DNA from: a virus
DNA: 41,425 nucleotides
Reading direction: 5' to 3' (one strand)
IMG/VR virus record: IMGVR_UViG_3300035034_001720
Location: 1 to 41,425 of that record
Part shown: piece after piece, positions 1-8,221 of the stretch
Layout of the letters: each line of letters begins with the position of its first letter
How positions within the stretch are numbered: position 1 is the stretch's first letter
The notes under the pieces: generated by a model
Told to the model about the DNA's origin: nothing
The model's input: the letters and a program-made list of their open reading frames with translations, nothing else
The model's database searches: none
Made by a program: the position numbers and the translations under genes

Positions 1-2
1 AT

Positions 3-116
3 GGGTATTACTTTGATAGAGTCACACAGGTAGAGGCTCAAGGGGAGACTGATGTGTATGACGTTAGTGTTCCCGAAGATGTATCTTTTGTGGCAAATGG
101 AATGATTGCCCATAAC
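3..116 (+). mobile_element. Intein C-terminal splicing region (Hint blocks F and G)
   Basis: Translation from position 3 gives a Y-F-D-R-V strand, a spacer, then VYDVSVPEDVSFVANG and MIAHN followed by Cys. This matches intein block F (VYDhxV...xxFhxNGhh) and block G (h-h-H-N|C). The penultimate His (111-113), terminal Asn (114-116) and +1 Cys (117-119) are all intact, so asparagine cyclisation and splicing should work in a class 1 intein. The N-terminal splicing half and any homing endonuclease domain lie to the left of the window. It is therefore not possible to say whether this is a full, mini or split intein. Confidence 0.93.
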
Positions 117-791
117 TGCAAATACAAAAACCCCGGTTCGCCGAGGTGCAAACAAGATGGCTATTTCAAAGGTCGGGACAGTTCGATCGCCAAACGTGTT
201 GCATCCAAATTCATCCGGCTATCCTATCTACCCAACATCCCTAATCGGTTCCGTCAAGAGATGGAAAGCAAGCTCATGAGCTTCATTCGAGCCGGGCTTT
301 CCCCTTTCCCGACCGAAGATCCTCAGCGAGTCGAATCACTTCTTGCCGGGGATATTTTCAAGTTTTTGCAAAAAGAACTGCCCCCTCACGTGTCTGTTTC
401 CAATGCTGACGTCCACCAGTTCATCGGACACGTGGCTCGTCAAGTGGACGTGTCGTTGCGGTCGTCTGTGATCGAAGATGCGATGAGCGACGTTCTGGGG
501 GAATCCTACGCGGTCGATAACCGCACTGTCGGGATGCTTGCAGCGCAGATCGAGATGATGATTGATGGACTGGCTGAGGACGCTTCGCGGGGTGCCATGA
601 AAGCACAACGAAAAGCCGTCTCCCTGCTTGCTAGGGGGCTTGGTGTTGACGATTACGCGGCACAGCAAATCCTCGACTATGTGGTGTCGGAAGCCAAGAT
701 GGTGCTTCCCCTTACGTCGGATCAAATTAACTCATTGCTTGGTTCCTATTTGGACGAAGCAGCACGTGCAGCATCAAGCGAGGTATTTTAA
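3..791 (+). CDS. Intein-containing phage protein, 3' part (C-intein plus C-extein), function unknown
   Basis: The frame is open from the first complete codon at position 3, so this is the 3' end of a gene that begins outside the window. The first 38 codons are the C-terminal end of an intein. The mature C-extein begins with Cys at 117-119 and runs 224 residues to the TAA at 789-791. The extein starts with a basic segment holding two cysteines ten residues apart, then becomes a mainly helical domain with no motif I recognise. A GTG at 54 could be mistaken for a start, but it lies inside the intein motif and is not a real start. The gene precedes the tail chaperone and tape measure genes and overlaps the next start (TAATG), so a virion or packaging role is likely but unproven. 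Inteins in phages often sit in terminase, polymerase or other conserved enzymes; the N-extein needed to identify this host protein is missing. Confidence 0.85.
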   Translation, partial: GYYFDRVTQVEAQGETDVYDVSVPEDVSFVANGMIAHNCKYKNPGSPRCKQDGYFKGRDSSIAKRVASKFIRLSYLPNIPNRFRQEMESKLMSFIRAGLSPFPTEDPQRVESLLAGDIFKFLQKELPPHVSVSNADVHQFIGHVARQVDVSLRSSVIEDAMSDVLGESYAVDNRTVGMLAAQIEMMIDGLAEDASRGAMKAQRKAVSLLARGLGVDDYAAQQILDYVVSEAKMVLPLTSDQINSLLGSYLDEAARAASSEVF

Positions 792-1447
792 TGGGCGACC
801 TATTACAGCCGGGCCAGTATTCAATCCCCAATGAAAACCAACAGCGCATGGATTACGCTAAAAAAATGGCGTGGACCGGTGGGCTTATCCTATTGCTTTT
901 CATTGTGGCTACGTTTGCTGTGGCCTTTGGTATGGATAACGTGGGCCTTGTGTGGGCGATGCTAGGCTTGAACGTACTTCCCGCCGCAGCGATCGTTTCG
1001 TGGGCGCTCTATTGGTACCACAAGCACGCACATTTCGTATACGAAGTGTTGGGGACTACGATCACATTTGATAGCCCTGACTATTACGTACCTTCGTCAT
1101 TGATGCTCCGCCTTGTCCGCTCCGTGCATAAGGCTTGGAAGCCGCACCTTGACGTTGATCCGAAAGAAGTGTATAGTAGAGTATCACTTACGATCATGAA
1201 AAACCGACCTATTGACCCTGCTGGACGCACGGACAAAGTAGTCGGCCTTACCTACCACAGACTACATCACAGCCAAGTATGGGGACCTTATGCTCTTGAT
1301 CCGGGCGGAGCGGGGTATGAACTCCTCCTCCACGGGGCGGAGTACAAATGGCCCGGCTCTGACGAGGGTGACAAGATCGCCCGCATGAAAGAGCTAGGTG
1401 TTTTCGATGCTTTGCGTGAAGCCTACAAGTTAGAGTTCAACGAATAA
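791..1447 (+). CDS. Predicted inner-membrane protein with two transmembrane helices, function unknown
   Basis: This 218-residue protein has a polar N-terminus of about 25 residues. Two hydrophobic helices follow, near residues 27-49 and 52-76, separated by a very short loop, so they form a hairpin. A soluble C-terminal domain of about 140 residues comes after, rich in His, Tyr and Trp. The ATG shares its A with the TAA of the gene before it, which suggests translational coupling to the intein-bearing protein. I do not recognise the family. It sits upstream of the tail chaperone genes; a role in the membrane during infection or as a virion-associated protein is possible, but nothing in the sequence decides. 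It lacks the short length and charge pattern typical of a holin. Confidence 0.8.
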   Translation: MGDLLQPGQYSIPNENQQRMDYAKKMAWTGGLILLLFIVATFAVAFGMDNVGLVWAMLGLNVLPAAAIVSWALYWYHKHAHFVYEVLGTTITFDSPDYYVPSSLMLRLVRSVHKAWKPHLDVDPKEVYSRVSLTIMKNRPIDPAGRTDKVVGLTYHRLHHSQVWGPYALDPGGAGYELLLHGAEYKWPGSDEGDKIARMKELGVFDALREAYKLEFNE

Positions 1448-1487
1448 CCCGTCAGTAAAAAGTATCCACGGTAATTGGGAGTAATAC

Positions 1488-2672
1488 ATGTCGAACGTCC
1501 TATCTTTCGACCTGCTTCAGCAGGGTCTCAGCAAGATCGCAGATCTCGGCCTTATCGAAGATGAGGTTGAGATCTATGATACCCGCATTTGCATCCGCAC
1601 TTTGCGTGCCTCTGAACACAAGATGGTCAACGCTTACGTAGCGTCCTATATGAACAAGTACGAGGATGAGGATGCGTCCTTTCCCCTCGACGCTACGATG
1701 GACTTTTTCACGGTCCGTAAGATCGAGCCCTTGACGTATGCCATTCAGGAATTCGGGGACATGAATCTCCGGGGCATTGAATTCATCGAAACCGGTGATG
1801 TGGATAAAAACGGCAACCCGGTCAAGATCGAAAAGAACGTGTTCCTGCGGCGTATGCTGTCTGATATGGACCTTGCGGTAGTAGATGCTTTGCATCGCAA
1901 GTACGTCGATATCTTGTCTGACTCAGAGGAACGTGCGGTCGAAAAGATCCAATTCCGCAACCCGGAAGAAGAGTTGGAGCGTATTGAAAGTCGGCGTCGT
2001 GAACTCTTAGAGGAATTGGGCCGCCTTGACGAGATCGAAGGCACCGAAAATGAAAGTGCCGAAGATGAGAATAACCCGAGCGGCCTTGAAGGTGAAAAGA
2101 TCGCTGAAGAACTGCGCAACGCTGCGTTCGGTAATGTAGATGAAACCGAAGCAGAGCGGCTTCTCAGGGAGCGTGAAGATGGGGCGCGGCAAGAAACACA
2201 GGATGAAGCACCGTCCAAGCCTGTTCAAGAAGAAAAGCCGGATGAGATCGAAGTAGGTAATGAGAAATTTATCCGTCTTGATGATCCCGACACGCCGTAT
2301 AGCGAAGAAGAACAGATGTACCTCGAAGAGCAGGAGCGCCTGTTCCAAGAGCAAAATGGTGGACCCGTGGAGGATGAAGATCCACGGGCCGAAGATGCTC
2401 AGGCAAGGTTGCGCAAACGTCGCCAACCTTTGAATCAAGTAGCTCCCCAAGTTCAAGAGGGGGAGCTGCCTTCGAAACAGAACTTGCACAGGGCACCCGT
2501 GGTGCGCAAGTCCCAAGTAGATATGTCAGATATCCCGCTAGCCGATGGATACGAAGATCACGAGCCAGAGCGCCTCAACCGGGCTGGCGGTGATCAAAAA
2601 GGGTCCGATGGCGGTCAAGTAAATCCAAACCCCGAGGGCGGAGTCAACCCGCATTTCAAGGGTAACAAGTGA
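1488..2672 (+). CDS. Probable tail assembly chaperone (first of two related proteins)
   Basis: This 394-residue protein has an N-terminal domain of about 160 residues and a long low-complexity tail that is very rich in Glu, Asp, Arg and Gln. That pattern (compact head, charged disordered tail) and the position two genes before the tape measure suit a tail assembly chaperone, which coats the tape measure while the tube polymerises. Residues 25-45 show an E-V-x-I-x(4)-I-x-I-x-T-L-x(3)-E pattern that recurs near the start of the protein at 3130-4335, so I read the two as distant paralogues. A GGGAG ribosome site precedes ATG 1488. I saw no convincing slippery heptamer at the 3' end, so classic chaperone frameshifting is not supported here. 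The assignment rests on synteny and architecture, not on a signature motif. Confidence 0.55.
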   Translation: MSNVLSFDLLQQGLSKIADLGLIEDEVEIYDTRICIRTLRASEHKMVNAYVASYMNKYEDEDASFPLDATMDFFTVRKIEPLTYAIQEFGDMNLRGIEFIETGDVDKNGNPVKIEKNVFLRRMLSDMDLAVVDALHRKYVDILSDSEERAVEKIQFRNPEEELERIESRRRELLEELGRLDEIEGTENESAEDENNPSGLEGEKIAEELRNAAFGNVDETEAERLLREREDGARQETQDEAPSKPVQEEKPDEIEVGNEKFIRLDDPDTPYSEEEQMYLEEQERLFQEQNGGPVEDEDPRAEDAQARLRKRRQPLNQVAPQVQEGELPSKQNLHRAPVVRKSQVDMSDIPLADGYEDHEPERLNRAGGDQKGSDGGQVNPNPEGGVNPHFKGNK

Positions 2673-3112
2673 GTGACCTTTACAAAAATAAAGAGTGGCT
2701 TGTTAATCAATATGTAGATCGAGGAAAAAAGCTAGTTGAAATAGCCGATATCTGTGGAGTTCACGAAGTAACTATTCGTTACTGGAGAGATAAATTCTCT
2801 ATACCTCCAAGATCAAGAAAAGCTGCACAAAGACTTAATTCAGACCCCCGTCTTAAAGACCGTGCGTGGCTGTATGATAAAAACGACTATGCGTGTGTGA
2901 AGTGCGGAGACAATACCGGAAGAAACCTCAATGCGGACCACATAGTGCCTTTTGCCTACATCCTAAAAAAGAACAACATTGAGACCGTAAATGAAGCCCT
3001 TAACTGTTCGGACCTCTGGGAATTATCCAATGGACGTACCTTGTGTGAGACTTGCCACCAAAAAACTACCACTTATGGGGTGAAGGCCGCTGAATATGAT
3101 GAGTCCCCGTAA
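2669..3112 (+). CDS. HNH endonuclease with N-terminal helix-turn-helix
   Basis: This 147-residue protein is a site-specific DNA nuclease of the free-standing homing type. Residues 19-45 form a helix-turn-helix (IADICGVHEVTIRYWR), which is the likely DNA-recognition element. The HNH nuclease follows: zinc ligands C76-x2-C79, the catalytic D90-H91 pair in ADHIVPF, the N121-G-R-T-L segment, and C126-x2-C129-H130. The GTG start overlaps the TGA of the preceding gene by four bases (GTGA). The gene is visibly richer in A and T than its neighbours, with runs such as tacaaaaataaagag, which suggests recent acquisition. It splits two tail-chaperone-like genes that would otherwise be adjacent, as expected of a homing endonuclease gene inserted between conserved genes. 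Its target is probably the uninterrupted version of this junction in related phages. Confidence 0.93.
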   Translation: MSDLYKNKEWLVNQYVDRGKKLVEIADICGVHEVTIRYWRDKFSIPPRSRKAAQRLNSDPRLKDRAWLYDKNDYACVKCGDNTGRNLNADHIVPFAYILKKNNIETVNEALNCSDLWELSNGRTLCETCHQKTTTYGVKAAEYDESP

Positions 3113-3129
3113 TTTTCTGTGGAGGGGCT

Positions 3130-4335
3130 ATGTCAAAACAAGATTACGAATCACTTGAAAACATGCTTTATAGGGGCTTCCTCACCTCTGAGGTAGTGGT
3201 CGGTGGGGTGCCTATTGTCCTGAAGACCCTCAACCGAGTCGAATACAATTTACTGGACCTGCATTCGTTTTCCATGTCGGATGAATGGGAAGATACGGCT
3301 AGCTATTTCTTAGCGTACTCTACCCTGTTTTTCAACCACACGAATGTCTTGCCTAACCGCCACGAGGTGATCCCCACCTTGGCGGAACACTATCGGTACA
3401 TGCCTAAGTCCGTGTTGGTGGCCTTGCTTGTTGTCGCCAACCGTATCAACGGTAAGGCTGCCGAATGCCTCAAACAGGTGCAGGGGTACAGTTATGGTCC
3501 TCGGAGCCGCCAGATGTGGCAAATGACAAAAGGGTCTAACCTTTGTGACCCAAAGATCACGGGGTTTACGGGTACTGACCAGATGGGCCTTAATATGCAC
3601 CAGCGGTTGTGGACCTATTTCAACGCGACCGAAGATGATGAAGTTAGTTACCTTCAGATGTATGGTTTGGCTAAGTTCGTCGTAAGTCCCCATGCACCCA
3701 AAGACGTCAAAAAAATGGACCAGAAGGATCGCAAAAAGATCCGTACACGGGACAAGAGACGTAAAGCACTGTTTGAAGGGCGGAGTCCGAACCTTATCCA
3801 AGAGGACAACCAGATCAAGATTACCAACGAAACAGCGGACGAACTTCTCGACCAGATGGAGCGTTCCATTCAGGGAGGTAAAGACTACCACGATTTGGTG
3901 ATTGAACAGCACCGTAAAAAGATCCACGAGTCTTATGTTCGCCGCCGTGAAGAAGAGAAAGCCCGGCGTGAAGAAGCCCGCCGCAAGCGGATGGCACAGT
4001 ATCAGCAAGAACTCGAAAGCGAAATCGACTTTGACGGGTACACCCCGGAAGAGATCGAACATTACCTCCGTGTGTCAGACCAGAGACGCCGTGAGAATCG
4101 CGCTGTTGCCGCCGAGCATACACCTGTCGAAGAACGCGAACGCAACCTTATCCGGTGGGGATTCATTGATGAGCAAGACGTTCCCGAAACCAGACGCCAT
4201 TACTATCGTGAAGGTAGTGAGACGGCTGAACGGGGCAATGAGATCGAGAATCCACTCATAAAGGATAATTATGAAAGGGTATCCAACGATCTAAATCACC
4301 TGCGCCCACCTCGGTGGGACGACGAAGAATCGTGA
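3130..4335 (+). CDS. Probable tail assembly chaperone (second of two related proteins)
   Basis: This 401-residue protein lies directly upstream of the tape measure, the classic chaperone position. The N-terminal half (about residues 1-200) is folded and starts with E-V-V-V-x(4)-I-V-L-x-T-L-x(3)-E, matching the pattern in the 394-residue protein encoded two genes earlier. The C-terminal half is a long charged helix or coiled coil full of Arg, Lys and Glu (residues about 205-330), ending in a disordered acidic tail. A strong GGAGGGG ribosome site lies just before ATG 3130, giving this gene its own initiation after the HNH gene. Established pattern: tailed phages often carry two chaperone genes before the tape measure, sometimes joined by frameshift. 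Here they are separate genes with an HNH gene between them. The family assignment is inferred. Confidence 0.55.
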   Translation: MSKQDYESLENMLYRGFLTSEVVVGGVPIVLKTLNRVEYNLLDLHSFSMSDEWEDTASYFLAYSTLFFNHTNVLPNRHEVIPTLAEHYRYMPKSVLVALLVVANRINGKAAECLKQVQGYSYGPRSRQMWQMTKGSNLCDPKITGFTGTDQMGLNMHQRLWTYFNATEDDEVSYLQMYGLAKFVVSPHAPKDVKKMDQKDRKKIRTRDKRRKALFEGRSPNLIQEDNQIKITNETADELLDQMERSIQGGKDYHDLVIEQHRKKIHESYVRRREEEKARREEARRKRMAQYQQELESEIDFDGYTPEEIEHYLRVSDQRRRENRAVAAEHTPVEERERNLIRWGFIDEQDVPETRRHYYREGSETAERGNEIENPLIKDNYERVSNDLNHLRPPRWDDEES

Positions 4336-4343
4336 TCTAACTT

Positions 4344-7300
4344 ATGGCAAATGACGATTTCACAAAGCTGATATTCGAGGTTGAGCAGCAGGGTGCTGCC
4401 CGAGTCGAACGGAGTTTCCGAAACATCGAAGGTGGTATCACCTCGGCGCTTCAGGAATATAAAAAATTCAATGTAGCTGCAGATCAATCTAGTGATGCTC
4501 TTCAGAAAAACACCACGGGGATGCGGAAATCCCTCGGCGCTCTTGAAAAAGTGATCGTCAAGACACGTGATAAATACTCTGGAATGTTCACGGGAGGTAA
4601 GCTCCGCCGCCAAGAAAAGCGAGTCCGGGAAATCACAAAGGAGATGGACAAGCTGTCAAAGGTCATGGCTTCGGGTAGTGAAGAGCAAAAAAAAATGGCC
4701 CGTGAACGTTTAGAGGACCTCAAGAAGGCTGCTGATTTTGAAGCGGCACAGACCGGAAAAGTGTTTCAGGAGCACAAAAAAGAATTCGATAAACTTGTCA
4801 ACACGGAAAAGAAATCCCTTGCTTCATTGAGCAAAGAGGCAATGGGCGGGGGACTCCGGGGAATCAACCAGCTTCGTCAAGGCAATATATCCGGTTTCGC
4901 AGACACAGTTAAGGGTGGGGTTAGAAAAGGCGGTGAGCAAGCACGTAAACGTTCGTTTGACGCCGAGATGATGGGGGGTAAAGGGGCCGGAAAAGCTAAC
5001 AAAAAACTCATGAAACTCCTAAAGACCTTCGGGAAAATGGCTGGGGGTATCGCTTTATTTGTGGGTGCGGCTGCGGCACTGGTCAAGATGTTCCTCGCCC
5101 TTGATCAAAAAATTGCGGACGTCAATAAATCAATGCTCAAGAACGTGTCATTGGTCGAAATGTCGAGTAGTCAATACTCAAGCATGGGTGAACGGATAGC
5201 CGACGCCGAATCGGCTATGCAAGATTTCCGGGATACGGTAATGACCAATGCTGATCTCCGTATGCTTGGCATGAAAGAAGAGGATATGGCTAGCACCCTG
5301 CAATCCCTTAACGAACAGGGGATGTTGTTGGGGGACCTTCGGGCACAGGGACATGACGCTGTCGACGCATTGGAAACCGCACAAGTGGCCGCTTTGAACC
5401 TCGGGGTGGACGCAAGCGAAACAGCATCTTTGATCGGAAAGTTGGCAGACGTATCCTCTGAATCCTTTGAGGAGGCAAAAGCGTCACTCACCCAAGTTAT
5501 TTCGTTTGCACATGAAGCCGGTGTCGCGCCCAAAAAACTTTTCAGCGTTGTATCGGACCTTATCCCTCAAATGGGCCTGTTCAATTACAGGATCGAAGAT
5601 ACGGCGGCCTTGTTCAGTAAGCTGTCGAACGTAATGGACGCCAAGAGCGCCGAAGAGTTTACCAATTCGCTTTCAACTGCCCTTAAAGACGCTTCGGCAC
5701 TGGAACGCTCTACTACGGTGGTTGTCAACGGGTTGGGTAAGGTCGGTGAGATGGCTGACCGCACTCAGAAAAGACTGGCAAAGGCGCTTGATACTGACGA
5801 AATGAAAAAGGCGTTTAAGAAGCTCGGCCAAGGGGACATATACGAGGAACTAGGTTTCGAAGGTGCAATGAAAAAGCTCTCTACGGACCAGAAGAACCGG
5901 TTGCAATCTTTGGTCAATGATATGAGTAAGGCCGCTGGCACGGCTACAGGTGAAGAGCTTAGGAAATTCAGGGGGATCCTCGAAGCTAACCGTAATAGCG
6001 TTATGGAGATGCAAGGCATTACGATGGACTTCGCTCTTGGTGACCAGATCGCTTTGCAGATTGGGGAACTCGAAGGCAAGCTCCGAATGCCTCTTGAAAA
6101 TATGAACTCTGTATTGGCTGAAAGTCAAGGTGTCAGCGAAGCCCAACTTCGTATGATGAAAGCAATGAAAAGTGATCTTAGCGGGGATCTAAGTCGCCTC
6201 CGTGCAGCCGCTGAGGAAAACGAGGATGATCCTGAATCATTCAAAAAGGTCGCTGAGTCAATGGGGTATAGCGTTGAACTCAGTGAGGTTCAAAACGGTA
6301 AGCTCGATGAATGGACCGACCTTCTTGGGGTCATGACAAAAGACAAGCAAGACAAGATAATCGAGGAACAAGAAAAGCAAAAGACCCATGCTGAAAAGTC
6401 GGCGGAGATGCAACGCTCCATCCTCGACACGATAAAATATAAATTGCTTGATTTTGTGTCCGGGATGTACAAGACCCTTCTGGGCATTTACGACTTTTTG
6501 CTCAGCACTCCGTGGGGCGGTTCGGACGAAGAAAGAGCACGGGTGGCGGCTCAAAGACGTGAAATGGAATTGAAAAATGAACTCAACAACAGGGAAAAGA
6601 CCCTTGATAAAGCCAAGGAGTCTGGCGATAAAGAAAAAATTAGAACAGCGAAACTAGATCTCGAAGAAATTGAAATGCAACTTGCCGGGAAAGGAGCTAA
6701 AGAGGCCCAGAAAAAGGTTGCTGAAGCAAAGGCCATCCCCACGGTAAGTTCGGTTGATGAATACGAAGATGTGAAGTTCGCGGGGGAGCAACAAGCCAAG
6801 GCCAGCGGGAAACTCGGTGGAAAGCATTTCCGGTATGAGGGAAGTCCTAACCTTGAAAACTTTCAGGGTATGGAAAGTGCTGATTACGGGAAGCTCAAAT
6901 CGGCAGTCCATGACGGAAAAGTCATTAAAGATCCCGTAGAGCTTAAAAAGTTTGTAGAGCAACTTTCTAAAGATGGGGTTGCCCGAACCAAGCTAGAAGA
7001 GAAGCTCAAAGCGGAAGCCGAAAAAGGAAACATCACAGCAACGCAACAGAAAAAAATCCTCGATGATACGTACCAGACGTTAGCAAAGGACGGGATCAAG
7101 GTTGATAAGTCTACTCTTCGAGAGTGGGCAAAAACGTTTGTTGATGAACAGCGGTATGCGGAGATGATCAACGAACTGATGCGTGTTGGCGGGTACAGAA
7201 AAGATGAAGCCCAGAATTTCGTTTCAAAGTACAAAGCGGGAGATAAGGATTTCTTAGCGGCGGCAAAGAAAAAGGGAAGCACCGGCATTGCGATGGAAAC

Positions 7301-7646
7301 GGTCATGGAGCACTATGGCGTCCAACCGGGATCAACGAAACAAGTAAAACCGAAAAAAGGTTATGATGCGAAAATGGTCACGGCAGGTATTCCTTTCTTG
7401 GACCTCCAAGAAGGGGATATCATTGTAGATCAGGAATCCCTTGCCACCACTTTGGCAGGTGGTAAAGGGGACTATGTGCCAGACCTTATCCGCAAAAGCG
7501 CTGGAGGAAAGGGTGGGGGCGGTGGTGCTGGGGGCGGTAATACGATGCACGCAAACTTCAACATTTACGGTGGCGACGTTTCAAAAATCCGCGAATCCAT
7601 CCTGAAAGTGATCGAAGAATGGGAGCGGAAGCGTTCTACGTCGTAA
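4344..7646 (+). CDS. Tail tape measure protein
   Basis: At 1,100 residues this fits a tape measure protein, which sets tail length and is ejected through the tube at infection. The protein is dominated by charged helical and coiled-coil stretches (about residues 1-220, 440-720 and 740-1060). One strongly hydrophobic segment lies near residues 231-252 (MAGGIALFVGAAAALVKMFL), typical of the membrane-active part of tape measures. The C-terminus has a glycine-rich linker (GGKGGGGGAGGG), then a short strand-helix end (about residues 1068-1100) that probably contacts the tail initiator proteins encoded next. At roughly 1.5 angstrom per residue, a tail of about 160 nm would be expected; this is inference. 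I saw no peptidase or lysozyme motif in it. ATG 4344 follows the previous stop by nine bases. Confidence 0.88.
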   Translation: MANDDFTKLIFEVEQQGAARVERSFRNIEGGITSALQEYKKFNVAADQSSDALQKNTTGMRKSLGALEKVIVKTRDKYSGMFTGGKLRRQEKRVREITKEMDKLSKVMASGSEEQKKMARERLEDLKKAADFEAAQTGKVFQEHKKEFDKLVNTEKKSLASLSKEAMGGGLRGINQLRQGNISGFADTVKGGVRKGGEQARKRSFDAEMMGGKGAGKANKKLMKLLKTFGKMAGGIALFVGAAAALVKMFLALDQKIADVNKSMLKNVSLVEMSSSQYSSMGERIADAESAMQDFRDTVMTNADLRMLGMKEEDMASTLQSLNEQGMLLGDLRAQGHDAVDALETAQVAALNLGVDASETASLIGKLADVSSESFEEAKASLTQVISFAHEAGVAPKKLFSVVSDLIPQMGLFNYRIEDTAALFSKLSNVMDAKSAEEFTNSLSTALKDASALERSTTVVVNGLGKVGEMADRTQKRLAKALDTDEMKKAFKKLGQGDIYEELGFEGAMKKLSTDQKNRLQSLVNDMSKAAGTATGEELRKFRGILEANRNSVMEMQGITMDFALGDQIALQIGELEGKLRMPLENMNSVLAESQGVSEAQLRMMKAMKSDLSGDLSRLRAAAEENEDDPESFKKVAESMGYSVELSEVQNGKLDEWTDLLGVMTKDKQDKIIEEQEKQKTHAEKSAEMQRSILDTIKYKLLDFVSGMYKTLLGIYDFLLSTPWGGSDEERARVAAQRREMELKNELNNREKTLDKAKESGDKEKIRTAKLDLEEIEMQLAGKGAKEAQKKVAEAKAIPTVSSVDEYEDVKFAGEQQAKASGKLGGKHFRYEGSPNLENFQGMESADYGKLKSAVHDGKVIKDPVELKKFVEQLSKDGVARTKLEEKLKAEAEKGNITATQQKKILDDTYQTLAKDGIKVDKSTLREWAKTFVDEQRYAEMINELMRVGGYRKDEAQNFVSKYKAGDKDFLAAAKKKGSTGIAMETVMEHYGVQPGSTKQVKPKKGYDAKMVTAGIPFLDLQEGDIIVDQESLATTLAGGKGDYVPDLIRKSAGGKGGGGGAGGGNTMHANFNIYGGDVSKIRESILKVIEEWERKRSTS

Positions 7647-7659
7647 GGGAGTTTGACCT

Positions 7660-8211
7660 ATGCCAAATGGATATCCAGTTGCCTCTGTGCCGAGCGCATT
7701 TAACGGGCCAAACGACCAGCGTGGGAAAATACCTCTGTTGTTTCAGGTATTGTCGATCGACCACGAGTCCTTGCTTTTACCCGAAGCGATGTACCTCCAC
7801 GTCAACCCCACCTCACTGAGCTTCAGCTATACCAAGATCATTGAGCGGTTCCAGACGAAAGGTGGGTGGCAAGAGCAGCATTTCGGGGATCAAATGAGTG
7901 AGATATCGGCAGACGTGACCTCCGGTGGTTTCGTGAATGTGGACACGGGGATGGCGGTCCAAAATCGCCGGGACACGATCGCTTACGAGAAATTTCAGCA
8001 CTTGGTTGAACTGTTCCACAACAACGGGTTGGTTTTCGATACCCGTGGCAACGTACAGTACCGAGGCCGCATCCGCCTCATGTTCGAAGGTGGCATTTAC
8101 GACGGGTCTTTCCGAAGCCTTAACATCAACGAAACCGCCTCTTCACCGTTCCAATTCACGGCGGATTTTTCTTTCCGAGTGGAGAAGGAAGTTACCAGCT
8201 TGCTCGTGTAA
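7660..8211 (+). CDS. Tail/baseplate initiator-like structural protein (short paralogue)
   Basis: This 183-residue beta-rich protein is encoded immediately after the tape measure, where myoviruses place proteins that join the tail tube to the baseplate. An AGGGAG site lies before ATG 7660. Residues 46-70 (VNPTSLSFSYTKI...) and the segment W-x-E-Q-x-F-G-D-Q-M-S-E-I align with the C-terminal domain of the next gene (VNPTTFSRTYEHI ... W-G-E-Q-M-P-K-I). Both proteins also share Y-x-x-F-x-x-L, N-G-x-x-x-x-T and the ending P-F-x-F-x-x-x-F-x-F. They are therefore paralogues, presumably stacked as successive rings. I infer a tube-initiator or baseplate-hub role from position and duplication; no enzymatic motif is present. 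Confidence 0.7.
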   Translation: MPNGYPVASVPSAFNGPNDQRGKIPLLFQVLSIDHESLLLPEAMYLHVNPTSLSFSYTKIIERFQTKGGWQEQHFGDQMSEISADVTSGGFVNVDTGMAVQNRRDTIAYEKFQHLVELFHNNGLVFDTRGNVQYRGRIRLMFEGGIYDGSFRSLNINETASSPFQFTADFSFRVEKEVTSLLV

Positions 8212-8221
8212 GGGAACCCCT

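Noticed and set aside
3-116. A free-standing split-intein C fragment
   Set aside because: The length would fit (about 38 residues), but the frame is open to the window edge with no start or ribosome site visible; undecidable without upstream sequence.
54-791. A start codon (GTG) at 54 for the first gene
   Set aside because: It falls inside the intein motif and the frame is open from position 3, so it is not a true start.
2640-2700. Programmed frameshift joining the 394-residue protein to the next frame
   Set aside because: No slippery heptamer is seen, and the downstream frame is a complete HNH endonuclease with its own start.
3310-4062. 250-codon open frame on the minus strand
   Set aside because: Lies opposite the second chaperone-like gene; composition reflects antisense of a charged helix and no ribosome site or homology pattern is present.
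7937-8221. Upstream extension of the 412-residue protein
   Set aside because: Would overlap the preceding structural gene by nearly 300 bases; ATG 8222 follows the stop at normal spacing.
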